This document shows, in pieces, positions 42,309 to 50,219 of a stretch of 64,000 nt of DNA. The translations under genes were made by a program, and so were the position numbers. The stretch spans positions 248,001 through 312,000 of the forward strand of contig NZ_CP092332.1 of the NCBI RefSeq assembly GCF_029866485.1. The letters run 5' to 3'. The notes under the pieces are model-generated. The model worked only from the letters and a program-made list of their open reading frames with translations. It had not been told where the DNA came from and searched no databases. How positions within the stretch are numbered: position 1 is the first letter of the stretch; every line of letters starts with the position of its first letter. Origin of the DNA: Flavobacterium keumense. Lineage in GTDB: Bacteria; Bacteroidota; Bacteroidia; Flavobacteriales; Flavobacteriaceae.

Positions 42309-44985
42309 TTTTTTAGTGTTACAAAAAAATATAAAAATAACCCTATGTCTATTGTTTTTTGGATGTTTTTTTCATGCAAAAGCACAAGATAGAGTCCCTT
42401 TTGATCAAGGAAAAAAATATATCTTAGGAGATGTAAATATAGTTGGCAAAGTAACATTCAACGCTCAAACCGTTGTAACCTTTACTGGCCTTGAGAAAGG
42501 GAAAGAAATTAGCATTCCTGGAGAAGAGATTAGTAGTGCTATTAAAAAGCTAGGAAAGCTAGGTCTTTTTAATGAAATATCCTTTTATGTTAATAAGATT
42601 CAAAATGATAGTGTTTTTTTAGACCTCCATTTAGAGGAGCTTCCTAAACTAAACAAAGTAAAATTTGTAGGACTAAAGAAAAGTAAAACCGAAAGTCTAA
42701 TTAAAGATAATGGACTGACTGAAAATAAAGTTGTTAATGAAAATTTAATCACTACAACTAAAAATTATATTGAAAATAAATACAAAAAAGAAGGATATTA
42801 CAATACTAAAGTTACCATCAACACTATTGTAGATACTACCACTATTAACCAAGTAAATATGGTACTCAACATTGACAAAGGTACCAAGGTTAAAATAGAT
42901 GAAATTGATTTTGTAGGTAATTCAAAAATATCGGATAGAACATTGCGAAAAGCAATGAAAAATACAAAACAAAAAAAACTTACTCGTATTTTTAAAGCTT
43001 CGAAATTTATCAAAGATAAATACAAAACAGACTTAGAAAAAGTTATAGATATATATAAAGAAAAAGGATTTAGAGATGCCCGAATAGTTTCTGACACAGT
43101 ATCGTATAACAAGGAAAAAAATAGTTTAGCGGTCAAAATCAAAGTCGAAGAAGGAAATAAGTATTACTTTGGTAACATTAAATTCTTAGGAAACACCGTT
43201 TACCCCGATCAAGGTTTAAGTAAAGTTTTAGGGGTAAAAAAAGGAGATGTATATAATGGTGTATTGTTAGAAAAAAGAATCGCCGACAAGTCAAAACCTG
43301 ACGGTGAAGACATCACAAATTTATACCAAAATAATGGGTATTTATTTTCTAGCATTAACGCTGTTGAAGTAAAAACCGCAAATGATACTATAGATTTTGA
43401 AATAAGAGTTACAGAAGGACCTATTGCTTATTTTAATAAAATATCTGTAGTGGGTAATGACAAAACAAACGATCATGTTATTTATCGTGAATTGCGAACC
43501 AAACCTGGAGAAAAATACAGCAAAGAAGAGCTTGTGAGAACCATTCGTGAGATTGGACAACTTGGTTTTTTCGACCCAGAAACTATTGACCCAAAGTTCA
43601 AGAACGTAGATTCGGGTGCGGGCACCGTGGATATAGAATACCATCTTACTGAGAAGGGAGCGAGCCAAATTGAACTTCAAGGTGGTTATGGGGGCGGTGG
43701 CTTCATCGGTACCTTAGGATTATCTTTCAATAATTTCTCAGCAAGAAATATGTTGAAAAAAGAAGCCTACAGACCTTTGCCTATGGGTGATGGTCAAAAA
43801 GTATCATTACGTTTACAAGCAAGTACCTATTTTCAAACCTACAGTGCTTCATTTTCTGAACCTTGGTTTGGAGGAAAAAAACCAGTTCAATTTAGCTCTT
43901 CATTATCCTATACTAAACAATTTTTAAACAATTACATTACATACAAAGTAGATAAAACTAAGAGTTTTAATATACTTACCTTATCAGTAGGACTAGCAAA
44001 AAGATTAACCGTTCCTGATGATTTCTTTGTTTTGTCTCAAGCCATCAGTTATCAACATTATGATTTAAATAACTACAATACCGGACTATTTACTTTTGGA
44101 AATGGTACTTCAAGAAATTTTGCTTATACGATTGGTTTAACTCGAAATAATAAAGGTGTAAATCCTATATTCCCTACTTATGGTTCTGAATTTAGTATTA
44201 CTGCAAAACTAACTCCTCCGTATTCGCTATTCAATAAAATAGATTATTCAAATCTTGGGAATCAAGAGGCTTACAAATACAAATACACCGGAACCACTTA
44301 TACAGGAGCTAATGGAATACAAGTAAACGAAGGAGATTATTTAGCTGCTGTACCTAGTAGTACGAATCCGTTCCCAAATAGTGTAGCAAATTATCAAGAC
44401 GCCGCAGCAGATCCTGCTAAAGTTGATCAAAAGAAATTTAATTGGCTTGAATACTATAAAATAAAATTCAAAGCAGATTGGTATACAAAAATTTATGGTA
44501 AATTAGTTCTTCGAAGTCTTTCTGAATTTGGATTTATGGGAGCTTACAATCAAAATAGAGGTGCAATTCCTTTTGAAAGATTTTTCCTAGGTGGGGATGG
44601 TATGGCTATGTACGCTATGGATGGTAGAGAAACTATTCAACTAAGAGGATATCCTAATAACTCTCTAACACCAATAAACAGTAATGGAGAGCAAGTTGGA
44701 GCAACCGTATACAATAAATTCTCAATGGAATTAAGATATCCAATAACACTAAAAGCTTCTGCTTCAATTTATGCTTTAGCCTTTTTAGAAGCAGGCTCTG
44801 CATACGATTCCTTCAAGAATTTCACACCGTTTTCTTTAAATCGATCAGCAGGACTAGGATTAAGAGTCTTTATGCCGGCATTTGGTTTATTAGGAATTGA
44901 TTTTGGCAAAGGCTTTGATGCGCTTCCAGGACAAACTACTCCAAATGGATGGGAAACACACTTTATAATTGGACAGCAATTCTAA
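42280..44985 (+). CDS. bamA: Outer membrane protein assembly factor BamA
   Basis: A 901-aa Omp85 protein inserting beta-barrels into the outer membrane. Several POTRA domains (about residues 45-460; repeated GNxxxxxRxLRK and L...GFFD motifs such as ELRTKPGEKYSKEELVRTIREIGQLGFF) precede the barrel, which opens with GGYGGGGFIGTLGLSFNNFSARN, carries RGYPNNSL as the lid-loop Arg, and ends in Phe. There is no ATG near the N-terminus: possible starts are TTG 42280 (inside uppS) or GTG 42316; both leave the signal segment IKITLCLLFFGCFFHAKAQ intact. It is followed by two OmpH/Skp chaperone genes, which serve the same pathway. Confidence 0.95.
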   Translation: MEKQANRLNNFLVLQKNIKITLCLLFFGCFFHAKAQDRVPFDQGKKYILGDVNIVGKVTFNAQTVVTFTGLEKGKEISIPGEEISSAIKKLGKLGLFNEISFYVNKIQNDSVFLDLHLEELPKLNKVKFVGLKKSKTESLIKDNGLTENKVVNENLITTTKNYIENKYKKEGYYNTKVTINTIVDTTTINQVNMVLNIDKGTKVKIDEIDFVGNSKISDRTLRKAMKNTKQKKLTRIFKASKFIKDKYKTDLEKVIDIYKEKGFRDARIVSDTVSYNKEKNSLAVKIKVEEGNKYYFGNIKFLGNTVYPDQGLSKVLGVKKGDVYNGVLLEKRIADKSKPDGEDITNLYQNNGYLFSSINAVEVKTANDTIDFEIRVTEGPIAYFNKISVVGNDKTNDHVIYRELRTKPGEKYSKEELVRTIREIGQLGFFDPETIDPKFKNVDSGAGTVDIEYHLTEKGASQIELQGGYGGGGFIGTLGLSFNNFSARNMLKKEAYRPLPMGDGQKVSLRLQASTYFQTYSASFSEPWFGGKKPVQFSSSLSYTKQFLNNYITYKVDKTKSFNILTLSVGLAKRLTVPDDFFVLSQAISYQHYDLNNYNTGLFTFGNGTSRNFAYTIGLTRNNKGVNPIFPTYGSEFSITAKLTPPYSLFNKIDYSNLGNQEAYKYKYTGTTYTGANGIQVNEGDYLAAVPSSTNPFPNSVANYQDAAADPAKVDQKKFNWLEYYKIKFKADWYTKIYGKLVLRSLSEFGFMGAYNQNRGAIPFERFFLGGDGMAMYAMDGRETIQLRGYPNNSLTPINSNGEQVGATVYNKFSMELRYPITLKASASIYALAFLEAGSAYDSFKNFTPFSLNRSAGLGLRVFMPAFGLLGIDFGKGFDALPGQTTPNGWETHFIIGQQF

Positions 44986-45015
44986 AAATAGTTGCATTTT
45001 CTAAAACATCAAGTT

Positions 45016-46215
45016 ATGAGAAAACAATTTTTATTTCTATTTTTAACCCTGATTGGATCTTTTGGTGCTAAGGCACAAACAAAAAGTCCCAAAATAGGTT
45101 ATATAGATATGGAATACATTTTACAAAATGTATCCAATTACAATGAAGCTCAAAATCAATTAGAACAAAAAGCTCAAAAATGGAAACAAGAAATTGAAAC
45201 TAAAAAAAATGAAATACAAAAGCTTGTTGATGCACTAAAAATAGAAAAACCGCTTTTGACTAAAGAACTTATTGAAGAGAGAGAAACTGAAATCAAATTT
45301 TTAGAAAAAGAACTAATTGACTTTCAACAAAAAAGATTTGGAGCTAATGGCGATTTAATCCAACAAAAAATGGTTTTAGCCAAACCTATTCAAGATCAAG
45401 TTTTTACAACGGTTCAAGATATTGCAGAAGCCAAACAATTTGATTTTATTTTTGATAAATCATCCGATTTAACAATGCTTTTTGCAGCCAAACGATTTGA
45501 CATCAGTGACCAAGTTTTACGTGTCTTAAACAGAACCGAAAAAAGAGACCAGCTTTCTAAGAAACAACAAAAAGAGATAGAAGAAAAAGAAAAGAAAGAA
45601 GATGAACTGAATGAAAATCCTAATCTAAAAGAAAGACAAAAACTTTTAGACGAAAAGAAAGCTGCTCGAGAAAAAATAATAGCTGAAAGAAAATTACAGC
45701 AAGAAACAAAGAAAAAAGAATTTGAAGAACGAAGAAAAAAACTAGCCGAAGAAAAAGAAGCTAAAAAAAATAACACCTCTGGTGTAAGCTCAGTTGGAGT
45801 AAACCCTGAAACAACTAAACTAGCGCAAGAGAAAATAGAGGCTGCTGAATTAACCAAAAAAAAGCAGGCCGAAGAAAAACAAAAAGCAATTGAAGAACGT
45901 AAAAAAGTTATTGAGGAAAACAAAAAAGCGTTAGAAGAAAAACGAAAGAAAGCAATTGAAGATAGGGAAGCTAAAAAAAATGGCATGGTTTCTGAAAAAG
46001 CACCTACTGTAACTGTCGATTCTACAAAAATTAAAATAGAAGAAGCCAAACAGAAACAAGCAGTAGCAAAGCAAAAGGCTCTAGAAGAGCGCAAACGAAT
46101 TATAGAAGAAAACAAAAAAGCACTAGAGGAAAAGAGAAATAAAATTATTGAAGAAAAAGCAGCTGCAAGAAAAGCAGCTGAAGAGAAGTTAAAAACAAAT
46201 ACAAACAAAAATTAA
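45016..46215 (+). CDS. OmpH/Skp family chaperone with long coiled-coil tail
   Basis: A 399-aa periplasmic protein. A signal peptide (MRKQFLFLFLTLIGSFGAKAQ) and a Skp-like domain (about residues 25-170: KIGYIDMEYILQNVSNYNEAQ ... FDFIFDKSSDLTMLFAAKRFDIS) are followed by 220 residues of charged coiled coil. That tail includes two near copies of a 35-residue block (EERKKVIEENKKALEEKRKK and EERKRIIEENKKALEEKRNK). Ordinary Skp is about 160 aa, so the extension more than doubles it. I start at ATG 45016; a TTG 24 bases upstream is unlikely. It sits between bamA and a normal-length Skp. Confidence 0.88.
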   Translation: MRKQFLFLFLTLIGSFGAKAQTKSPKIGYIDMEYILQNVSNYNEAQNQLEQKAQKWKQEIETKKNEIQKLVDALKIEKPLLTKELIEERETEIKFLEKELIDFQQKRFGANGDLIQQKMVLAKPIQDQVFTTVQDIAEAKQFDFIFDKSSDLTMLFAAKRFDISDQVLRVLNRTEKRDQLSKKQQKEIEEKEKKEDELNENPNLKERQKLLDEKKAAREKIIAERKLQQETKKKEFEERRKKLAEEKEAKKNNTSGVSSVGVNPETTKLAQEKIEAAELTKKKQAEEKQKAIEERKKVIEENKKALEEKRKKAIEDREAKKNGMVSEKAPTVTVDSTKIKIEEAKQKQAVAKQKALEERKRIIEENKKALEEKRNKIIEEKAAARKAAEEKLKTNTNKN

Positions 46216-46235
46216 TTATTAAATACCTTAAAACA

Positions 46236-46736
46236 ATGAAACAAATCAAGACTTTAGTAATCGCTACAATACTAATCTTAGGAGCAAATCAAACTATTAA
46301 TGCTCAAGCAAAAACGGCTCATGTAGATGTAAATGAAATCATGGCTAAAATGCCCGCTATGTTAGATGCTCAAAAACAATTAGAAAAATTAAGCACTACT
46401 TATGATGCTGATTACAAAAAAATGGTGGAAGAATATCAAGGAAAATTAAAAAAATACGAAGCTGAAGCTGCGACTGTAACTGAAGCTGTAAATGGCGAAC
46501 GCTCTAAAGAGGTGCAAGACATGCAAAAAAGAATAGTTGACTTTAGAGATAACGCTCAAAAAGAATTACAACAGAAAGAATCTGATATTGTAAAACCATT
46601 GATGGAAAAAGTACGAGCTTCTATTCAGAAAGTAGGAAAAGCAAAAGGTTTCCAATACGTATTAGACGGTTCTTCTCTTTTATTAGCTGATGGTCCAAAT
46701 TTGACTGCTGATGTAAAAAAAGATTTAGGTTTCTAA
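46236..46736 (+). CDS. OmpH/Skp family periplasmic chaperone
   Basis: A 166-aa Skp homologue that holds unfolded outer-membrane proteins in the periplasm for BamA. It has a signal peptide (MKQIKTLVIATILILGANQTINAQ), then AKTAHVDVNEIMAKMPAMLDAQKQLEKL, a long tentacle coiled coil and the closing segment KAKGFQYVLDGSSLLLADGPNLTADVKKDLGF. Normal Skp length. It is 20 bp after the long OmpH gene and ends the bamA cluster at a strong terminator. Confidence 0.92.
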   Translation: MKQIKTLVIATILILGANQTINAQAKTAHVDVNEIMAKMPAMLDAQKQLEKLSTTYDADYKKMVEEYQGKLKKYEAEAATVTEAVNGERSKEVQDMQKRIVDFRDNAQKELQQKESDIVKPLMEKVRASIQKVGKAKGFQYVLDGSSLLLADGPNLTADVKKDLGF

Positions 46737-46756
46737 AATAAACCAAATAAAAATAC

Positions 46757-46798
46757 AAAACTGCTCGTTACTATAATTTAGGCGAGCAGTTTTTTTTT
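46757..46798 (+). terminator. Terminator of the uppS-bamA-ompH cluster
   Basis: An 11-bp stem (aaaactgctcg / cgagcagtttt), 15-base loop, then T run. Confidence 0.85.
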
Positions 46799-46836
46799 GA
46801 TCCAATATAAATGTAGGAAATTTAAATTGTAGCTCG

Positions 46837-46844
46837 TAACTTTG
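46837..46844 (+). promoter_or_regulatory. -7 promoter box abutting the murI start
   Basis: TAACTTTG ends five bases before the murI ATG at 46850. Transcription from it would begin at or next to the A of the ATG, giving a leaderless mRNA. Confidence 0.5.
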
Positions 46845-46849
46845 TTTCT

Positions 46850-47626
46850 ATGGAGAATAACCAACCTATCGGAATTTTTGACTCTGGCATTGGAGGCACC
46901 TCTATTTGGCAAGAAATACACCAATTACTTCCCAATGAGAAAACCATCTACTTAGCTGATAGTATAAATGCTCCTTATGGTCAAAAATCAAAACAAGAAA
47001 TAATTGATTTGAGCATGAAAAATACTGATTTTCTGCTTAAAATGAATTGTAAGTTGATTGTCGTAGCTTGTAATACTGCTACGACAAATGCCATCCAAGA
47101 ATTAAGAGCTAAATACAATGTGCCTTTTATTGGAATTGAACCCGCCATAAAACCTGCAGCAACTAATTCGAAAACACAAACTATTGGAATCTTAGCAACC
47201 AAAGGAACACTTAATAGTGAATTATTCCACAAAGCAACCGAAATGTATCAAGATACTACAATCATGGAACAGGTAGGACACGGTTTAGTTCAACTTATTG
47301 AAGGAGGTAAAATCAATTCGCCAGAAATGGAAGATTTACTCCACTCCTATTTACAACCAATGATTGATGCCAATATTGATTATTTAGTATTAGGTTGTAG
47401 TCATTATCCATATTTGATTCCGCAAATTAAGAAAATACTACCCGAACACATTCAAATAATCGATTCAGGTCAGGCAGTTGCCCGACAAACACAAAAGGTA
47501 TTAGAAGAAAAAGTAGGCGTTTCCAATTTGCAAACACCTGAACCTATTTTTTATACTAACACAAATCCAAAAGTATTATTAGAAATTTTAAATGGAAAAT
47601 ATACAGTGGAACAAATTGATTTTTAA
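46850..47626 (+). CDS. murI: Glutamate racemase
   Basis: A 258-aa racemase giving D-glutamate for peptidoglycan. The two catalytic cysteines are Cys74 (VVACNTATTNA) and Cys183 (LGCSHYPYL), with Asp11 and Ser12 in IFDSGIGGTS. Length is normal. It has its own -7 box and follows the terminator of the bamA cluster. It converges on the gamma-carbonic anhydrase with a gap of 8 bp. Confidence 0.96.
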   Translation: MENNQPIGIFDSGIGGTSIWQEIHQLLPNEKTIYLADSINAPYGQKSKQEIIDLSMKNTDFLLKMNCKLIVVACNTATTNAIQELRAKYNVPFIGIEPAIKPAATNSKTQTIGILATKGTLNSELFHKATEMYQDTTIMEQVGHGLVQLIEGGKINSPEMEDLLHSYLQPMIDANIDYLVLGCSHYPYLIPQIKKILPEHIQIIDSGQAVARQTQKVLEEKVGVSNLQTPEPIFYTNTNPKVLLEILNGKYTVEQIDF

Positions 47627-47634
47627 AAAGAAAA

Positions 47635-48150
47635 CTATTCTTCTTTAAACCAATTAGAATACATTACATAGTTATTTGAAATACGTTCAATTTCACCTGC
47701 AAAATCAGATTGATTGATATCTTTCACCTTTTTAGCTGGAACTCCTGCCCAAATAGTTCCTGATTCTACTATAGTATTTTGAGTAATTACAGAACCCGCT
47801 GCTACAATTGAATTACTTTCTATGACGCAGTTATCCATCACAATAGCTCCCATACCAATTAAAACATTGTCATTGATAATACAACCATGAACAATCGCAT
47901 TGTGACCAATAGATACATTATTCCCTATAACAGTAGGATGTTTTTGATACGTACAATGAATAACAGCTCCATCCTGAATATTCACTTTATCACCTATAGT
48001 AATACAATTAACATCTCCTCTAATAACTGCATTAAACCAAACACTACAAGAATGTCCTAGAGTTACTTCTCCTACAATAGTCGCATTTTCAGCAACATAA
48101 CAATCTTCGGGGATTATAGGTGATTTCCCATTAACTGATTTGATTAACAT
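47635..48150 (-). CDS. Gamma-class carbonic anhydrase family protein
   Basis: A 171-aa left-handed beta-helix protein of hexapeptide repeats (VIRGDVNCITIGDKVNIQDGAVIHC, IGHNAIVHGCIINDNVLIGMGAIV). The zinc-site His residues in IHC, GHNAIVHG are kept, as in gamma-carbonic anhydrase-like YrdA/PaaY proteins; whether it hydrates CO2 is not known. I start at ATG 48150 (MLIKSVNGK); the in-frame TTG at 48159 is less likely. It lies 9 bp after the PorP/SprF stop. Confidence 0.92.
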   Translation of the reverse strand: MLIKSVNGKSPIIPEDCYVAENATIVGEVTLGHSCSVWFNAVIRGDVNCITIGDKVNIQDGAVIHCTYQKHPTVIGNNVSIGHNAIVHGCIINDNVLIGMGAIVMDNCVIESNSIVAAGSVITQNTIVESGTIWAGVPAKKVKDINQSDFAGEIERISNNYVMYSNWFKEE

Positions 48151-48159
48151 ACTATACAA

Positions 48160-49146
48160 TTAATTAATAGCTGGACAATGACAATCGTAATGTTCTCGTT
48201 TACAAAATAAATTCATTCCCAAGGTAATTTGATGATAACCTCCTGTGTCAAACAACACTGGTCCCGAAACTTTTGAATACGTATAAGCAATCATGAATTT
48301 TTTATAATTAACCCCAAAAAAAGGTGTGATATACTGCAACTTTTGGCTTGCAACTCCTGTTGTAGTTACATATTGAGCTCCCTCAAAACTTCTTCTATAA
48401 GACAATCCACCCCAAACAGTCCCTATAGGTAATTCTTTATGAAGTTTAATATTAAAGTCGATTAATTTTTCTTTCGTCTTATCAATCAATTGAAATAAGA
48501 TGGAAGGTTCCCAAAGGAAAGTATCTTTATTACCAAAAACATATCCTGTACTCAATAAGTATTTTCTTAAATTATTACTTTCAAAATCACTATACAAAGC
48601 TCTTCGAGTTTCAATAGCACCTTGAATCGTAACATGTGCATAAAAATTCAAGAAATTGTACGACATCCCAAAATCAACATTTGAGTAAGAACTCTTTTGA
48701 ACTTGCCCAAAAACAATCGGGTCATAATCTGTAAAAGTAGTCTCATCCAATTGACTTTGAATAAACCCCACACTCATACCAAAAGAAAGCTGATTTAAAT
48801 CAATCTCATCTCTAGAAAACATAATGTGATGAGCATAAGTCAATTTTACTCCTTTTTGCGAATGATACCCATTCTTATCATTAAAAACAATAATTCCCGC
48901 TCCTGACTTTTCTCCAACTCGACTATTAAAACTTATGGTTTGCAATTCTGGCGCATCTTCTTGGCCTAACCATTGTTTACGTCCTGTTATTCTTAATTTA
49001 TCACAATTAGCAGCTCCTGCCATTGAAGGATGTAAAAGATAATAATTGTCAGTCAAATAATCCGAGTACACTGGTATTCCTTCTTGCGCTTTGGAAGAAA
49101 ACGGAATTAAAAAAACAAGAAGCAAAAATTTTAACTTATTATACAC
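48160..49146 (-). CDS. PorP/SprF family T9SS outer-membrane protein
   Basis: A 328-aa outer-membrane beta-barrel with signal peptide (KLKFLLLVFLIPFSSKAQ) and the family opening YLTDNYYLLHPSMAGAANCDKLRITGRKQWLG. PorP/SprF-like proteins are linked to secretion and attachment of T9SS type B cargo. Usually they sit next to such a cargo gene; here none is adjacent, and the nearest type B cargo in the window is the lectin protein 23 kb away. The start is GTG at 49146 with no usable ATG nearby. A cysteine-rich end (FCKREHYDCHCPAIN) is unusual for a barrel. Confidence 0.9.
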   Translation of the reverse strand: MYNKLKFLLLVFLIPFSSKAQEGIPVYSDYLTDNYYLLHPSMAGAANCDKLRITGRKQWLGQEDAPELQTISFNSRVGEKSGAGIIVFNDKNGYHSQKGVKLTYAHHIMFSRDEIDLNQLSFGMSVGFIQSQLDETTFTDYDPIVFGQVQKSSYSNVDFGMSYNFLNFYAHVTIQGAIETRRALYSDFESNNLRKYLLSTGYVFGNKDTFLWEPSILFQLIDKTKEKLIDFNIKLHKELPIGTVWGGLSYRRSFEGAQYVTTTGVASQKLQYITPFFGVNYKKFMIAYTYSKVSGPVLFDTGGYHQITLGMNLFCKREHYDCHCPAIN

Positions 49147-49240
49147 TCTTTAGAAAAATTTGATTTTTAAATTAACGTTACTATTATAATAGTATTGTTT
49201 TTAATTATCAAATATAACGATTCAAAGAAAATAACTTTAG

Positions 49241-49248
49241 TAAATTTG
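49241..49248 (+). promoter_or_regulatory. -7 promoter box for the Nfu gene
   Basis: TAAATTTG, 16 bases upstream of the ATG at 49265. Confidence 0.55.
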
Positions 49249-49264
49249 CAAAAAAATAAAACTC

Positions 49265-50164
49265 ATGACAAAAGTTACCATAAAAGAAACTCAAAATCCA
49301 ACCATATTAAAATTTGAATTTTCTGATTTTATTACTCAAAATGAAAATTTTGAATTTAAAAATATTGATGAAGCAGGAGCTTCTCCCTTGGCACAACAAC
49401 TTTTTTATTTACCTTTTGTAAAAACAGTTTATATTTCGGGGAATTTCATCGCAATTGAACGTTTTAGCATTGTAGAATGGAACGATGTAAAAGAGGCTGT
49501 TGCTGAACAAATTGAGAAATTTGTTGCTGATGGCGGAATAATCATCAAACAAGACGAGAACAAAGCAAAAAAACAACCCATCACCGTTTACGGAGAAACC
49601 ACACCAAACCCATCGGCTTTAAAATTTGTAGTAAGCCGAATGCTAACACGAAACGCTGTCGAGTTTAAAAATATTGATCAAACAGCTTCATCACCCTTGG
49701 CAAAAGAATTGTTTAAATTCCCTTATGTAAAGGAAATTTTTATTGACGAAAACTACATTTCAGTTACTAAATATGATATTAATAATTGGGATGAAATCAC
49801 GTTGGAATTACGAAGTTATATCAAACAGTTTATTGAAAACGGAGGAACAGTATTAGAAGAAAATTTTGTTCAAAAAACGATTGTTGAAGAAACTAAAAAG
49901 TCAGAGGATTTTGGCAACCTAGATATTACTTCACAAAAAATTATCAGCATTTTAGAAGAGTATGTTAAACCTGCTGTAGCTTCTGATGGTGGTAATATTG
50001 CTTTTGAATCCTACGATGAAGAAAATAAAGTAGTGAAAGTGATTTTACAAGGTGCTTGTAGCGGATGCCCTTCTTCTACATTTACTTTAAAAAGCGGAAT
50101 TGAAAGTTTACTTAAAACAATGCTCAATGACGATACCATTATAGTAGAAGCGGCAAACGCTTAA
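49265..50164 (+). CDS. NifU/Nfu family Fe-S carrier with two Nfu N-terminal domains
   Basis: A 299-aa iron-sulfur cluster scaffold/carrier. The N-terminal Nfu domain occurs twice: residues 4-98 (TQNPTILKFEFS ... FKNIDEAGASPLAQQLFYLPFVKTVYI) and 106-200 (TPNPSALKFVVS ... FKNIDQTASSPLAKELFKFPYVKEIFI). A C-terminal NifU domain carries the cluster-binding CxxC (LQGACSGCPSSTFTLKSGIESLLK). Most Nfu proteins have one N-domain. It likely delivers [4Fe-4S] clusters to apo-enzymes. Confidence 0.93.
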   Translation: MTKVTIKETQNPTILKFEFSDFITQNENFEFKNIDEAGASPLAQQLFYLPFVKTVYISGNFIAIERFSIVEWNDVKEAVAEQIEKFVADGGIIIKQDENKAKKQPITVYGETTPNPSALKFVVSRMLTRNAVEFKNIDQTASSPLAKELFKFPYVKEIFIDENYISVTKYDINNWDEITLELRSYIKQFIENGGTVLEENFVQKTIVEETKKSEDFGNLDITSQKIISILEEYVKPAVASDGGNIAFESYDEENKVVKVILQGACSGCPSSTFTLKSGIESLLKTMLNDDTIIVEAANA

Positions 50165-50177
50165 TCATCCAAATACC

Positions 50178-50207
50178 AAAAGCGTTTCATGTAGAAACGC
50201 TTTTTTT
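50178..50207 (+). terminator. Terminator after the Nfu gene
   Basis: An 11-bp stem (aaaagcgtttc / gaaacgctttt), loop ATGTA, T run. Confidence 0.88.
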
Positions 50208-50219
50208 AGCATCAAAAAA

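Noticed and set aside
45414..46208. 264-aa Ser/Phe-rich ORF antisense to the long OmpH gene
   Set aside because: It is the complement of Lys/Glu-rich coiled-coil codons (AAA/GAA give TTT/TTC), an artefact of low complexity.
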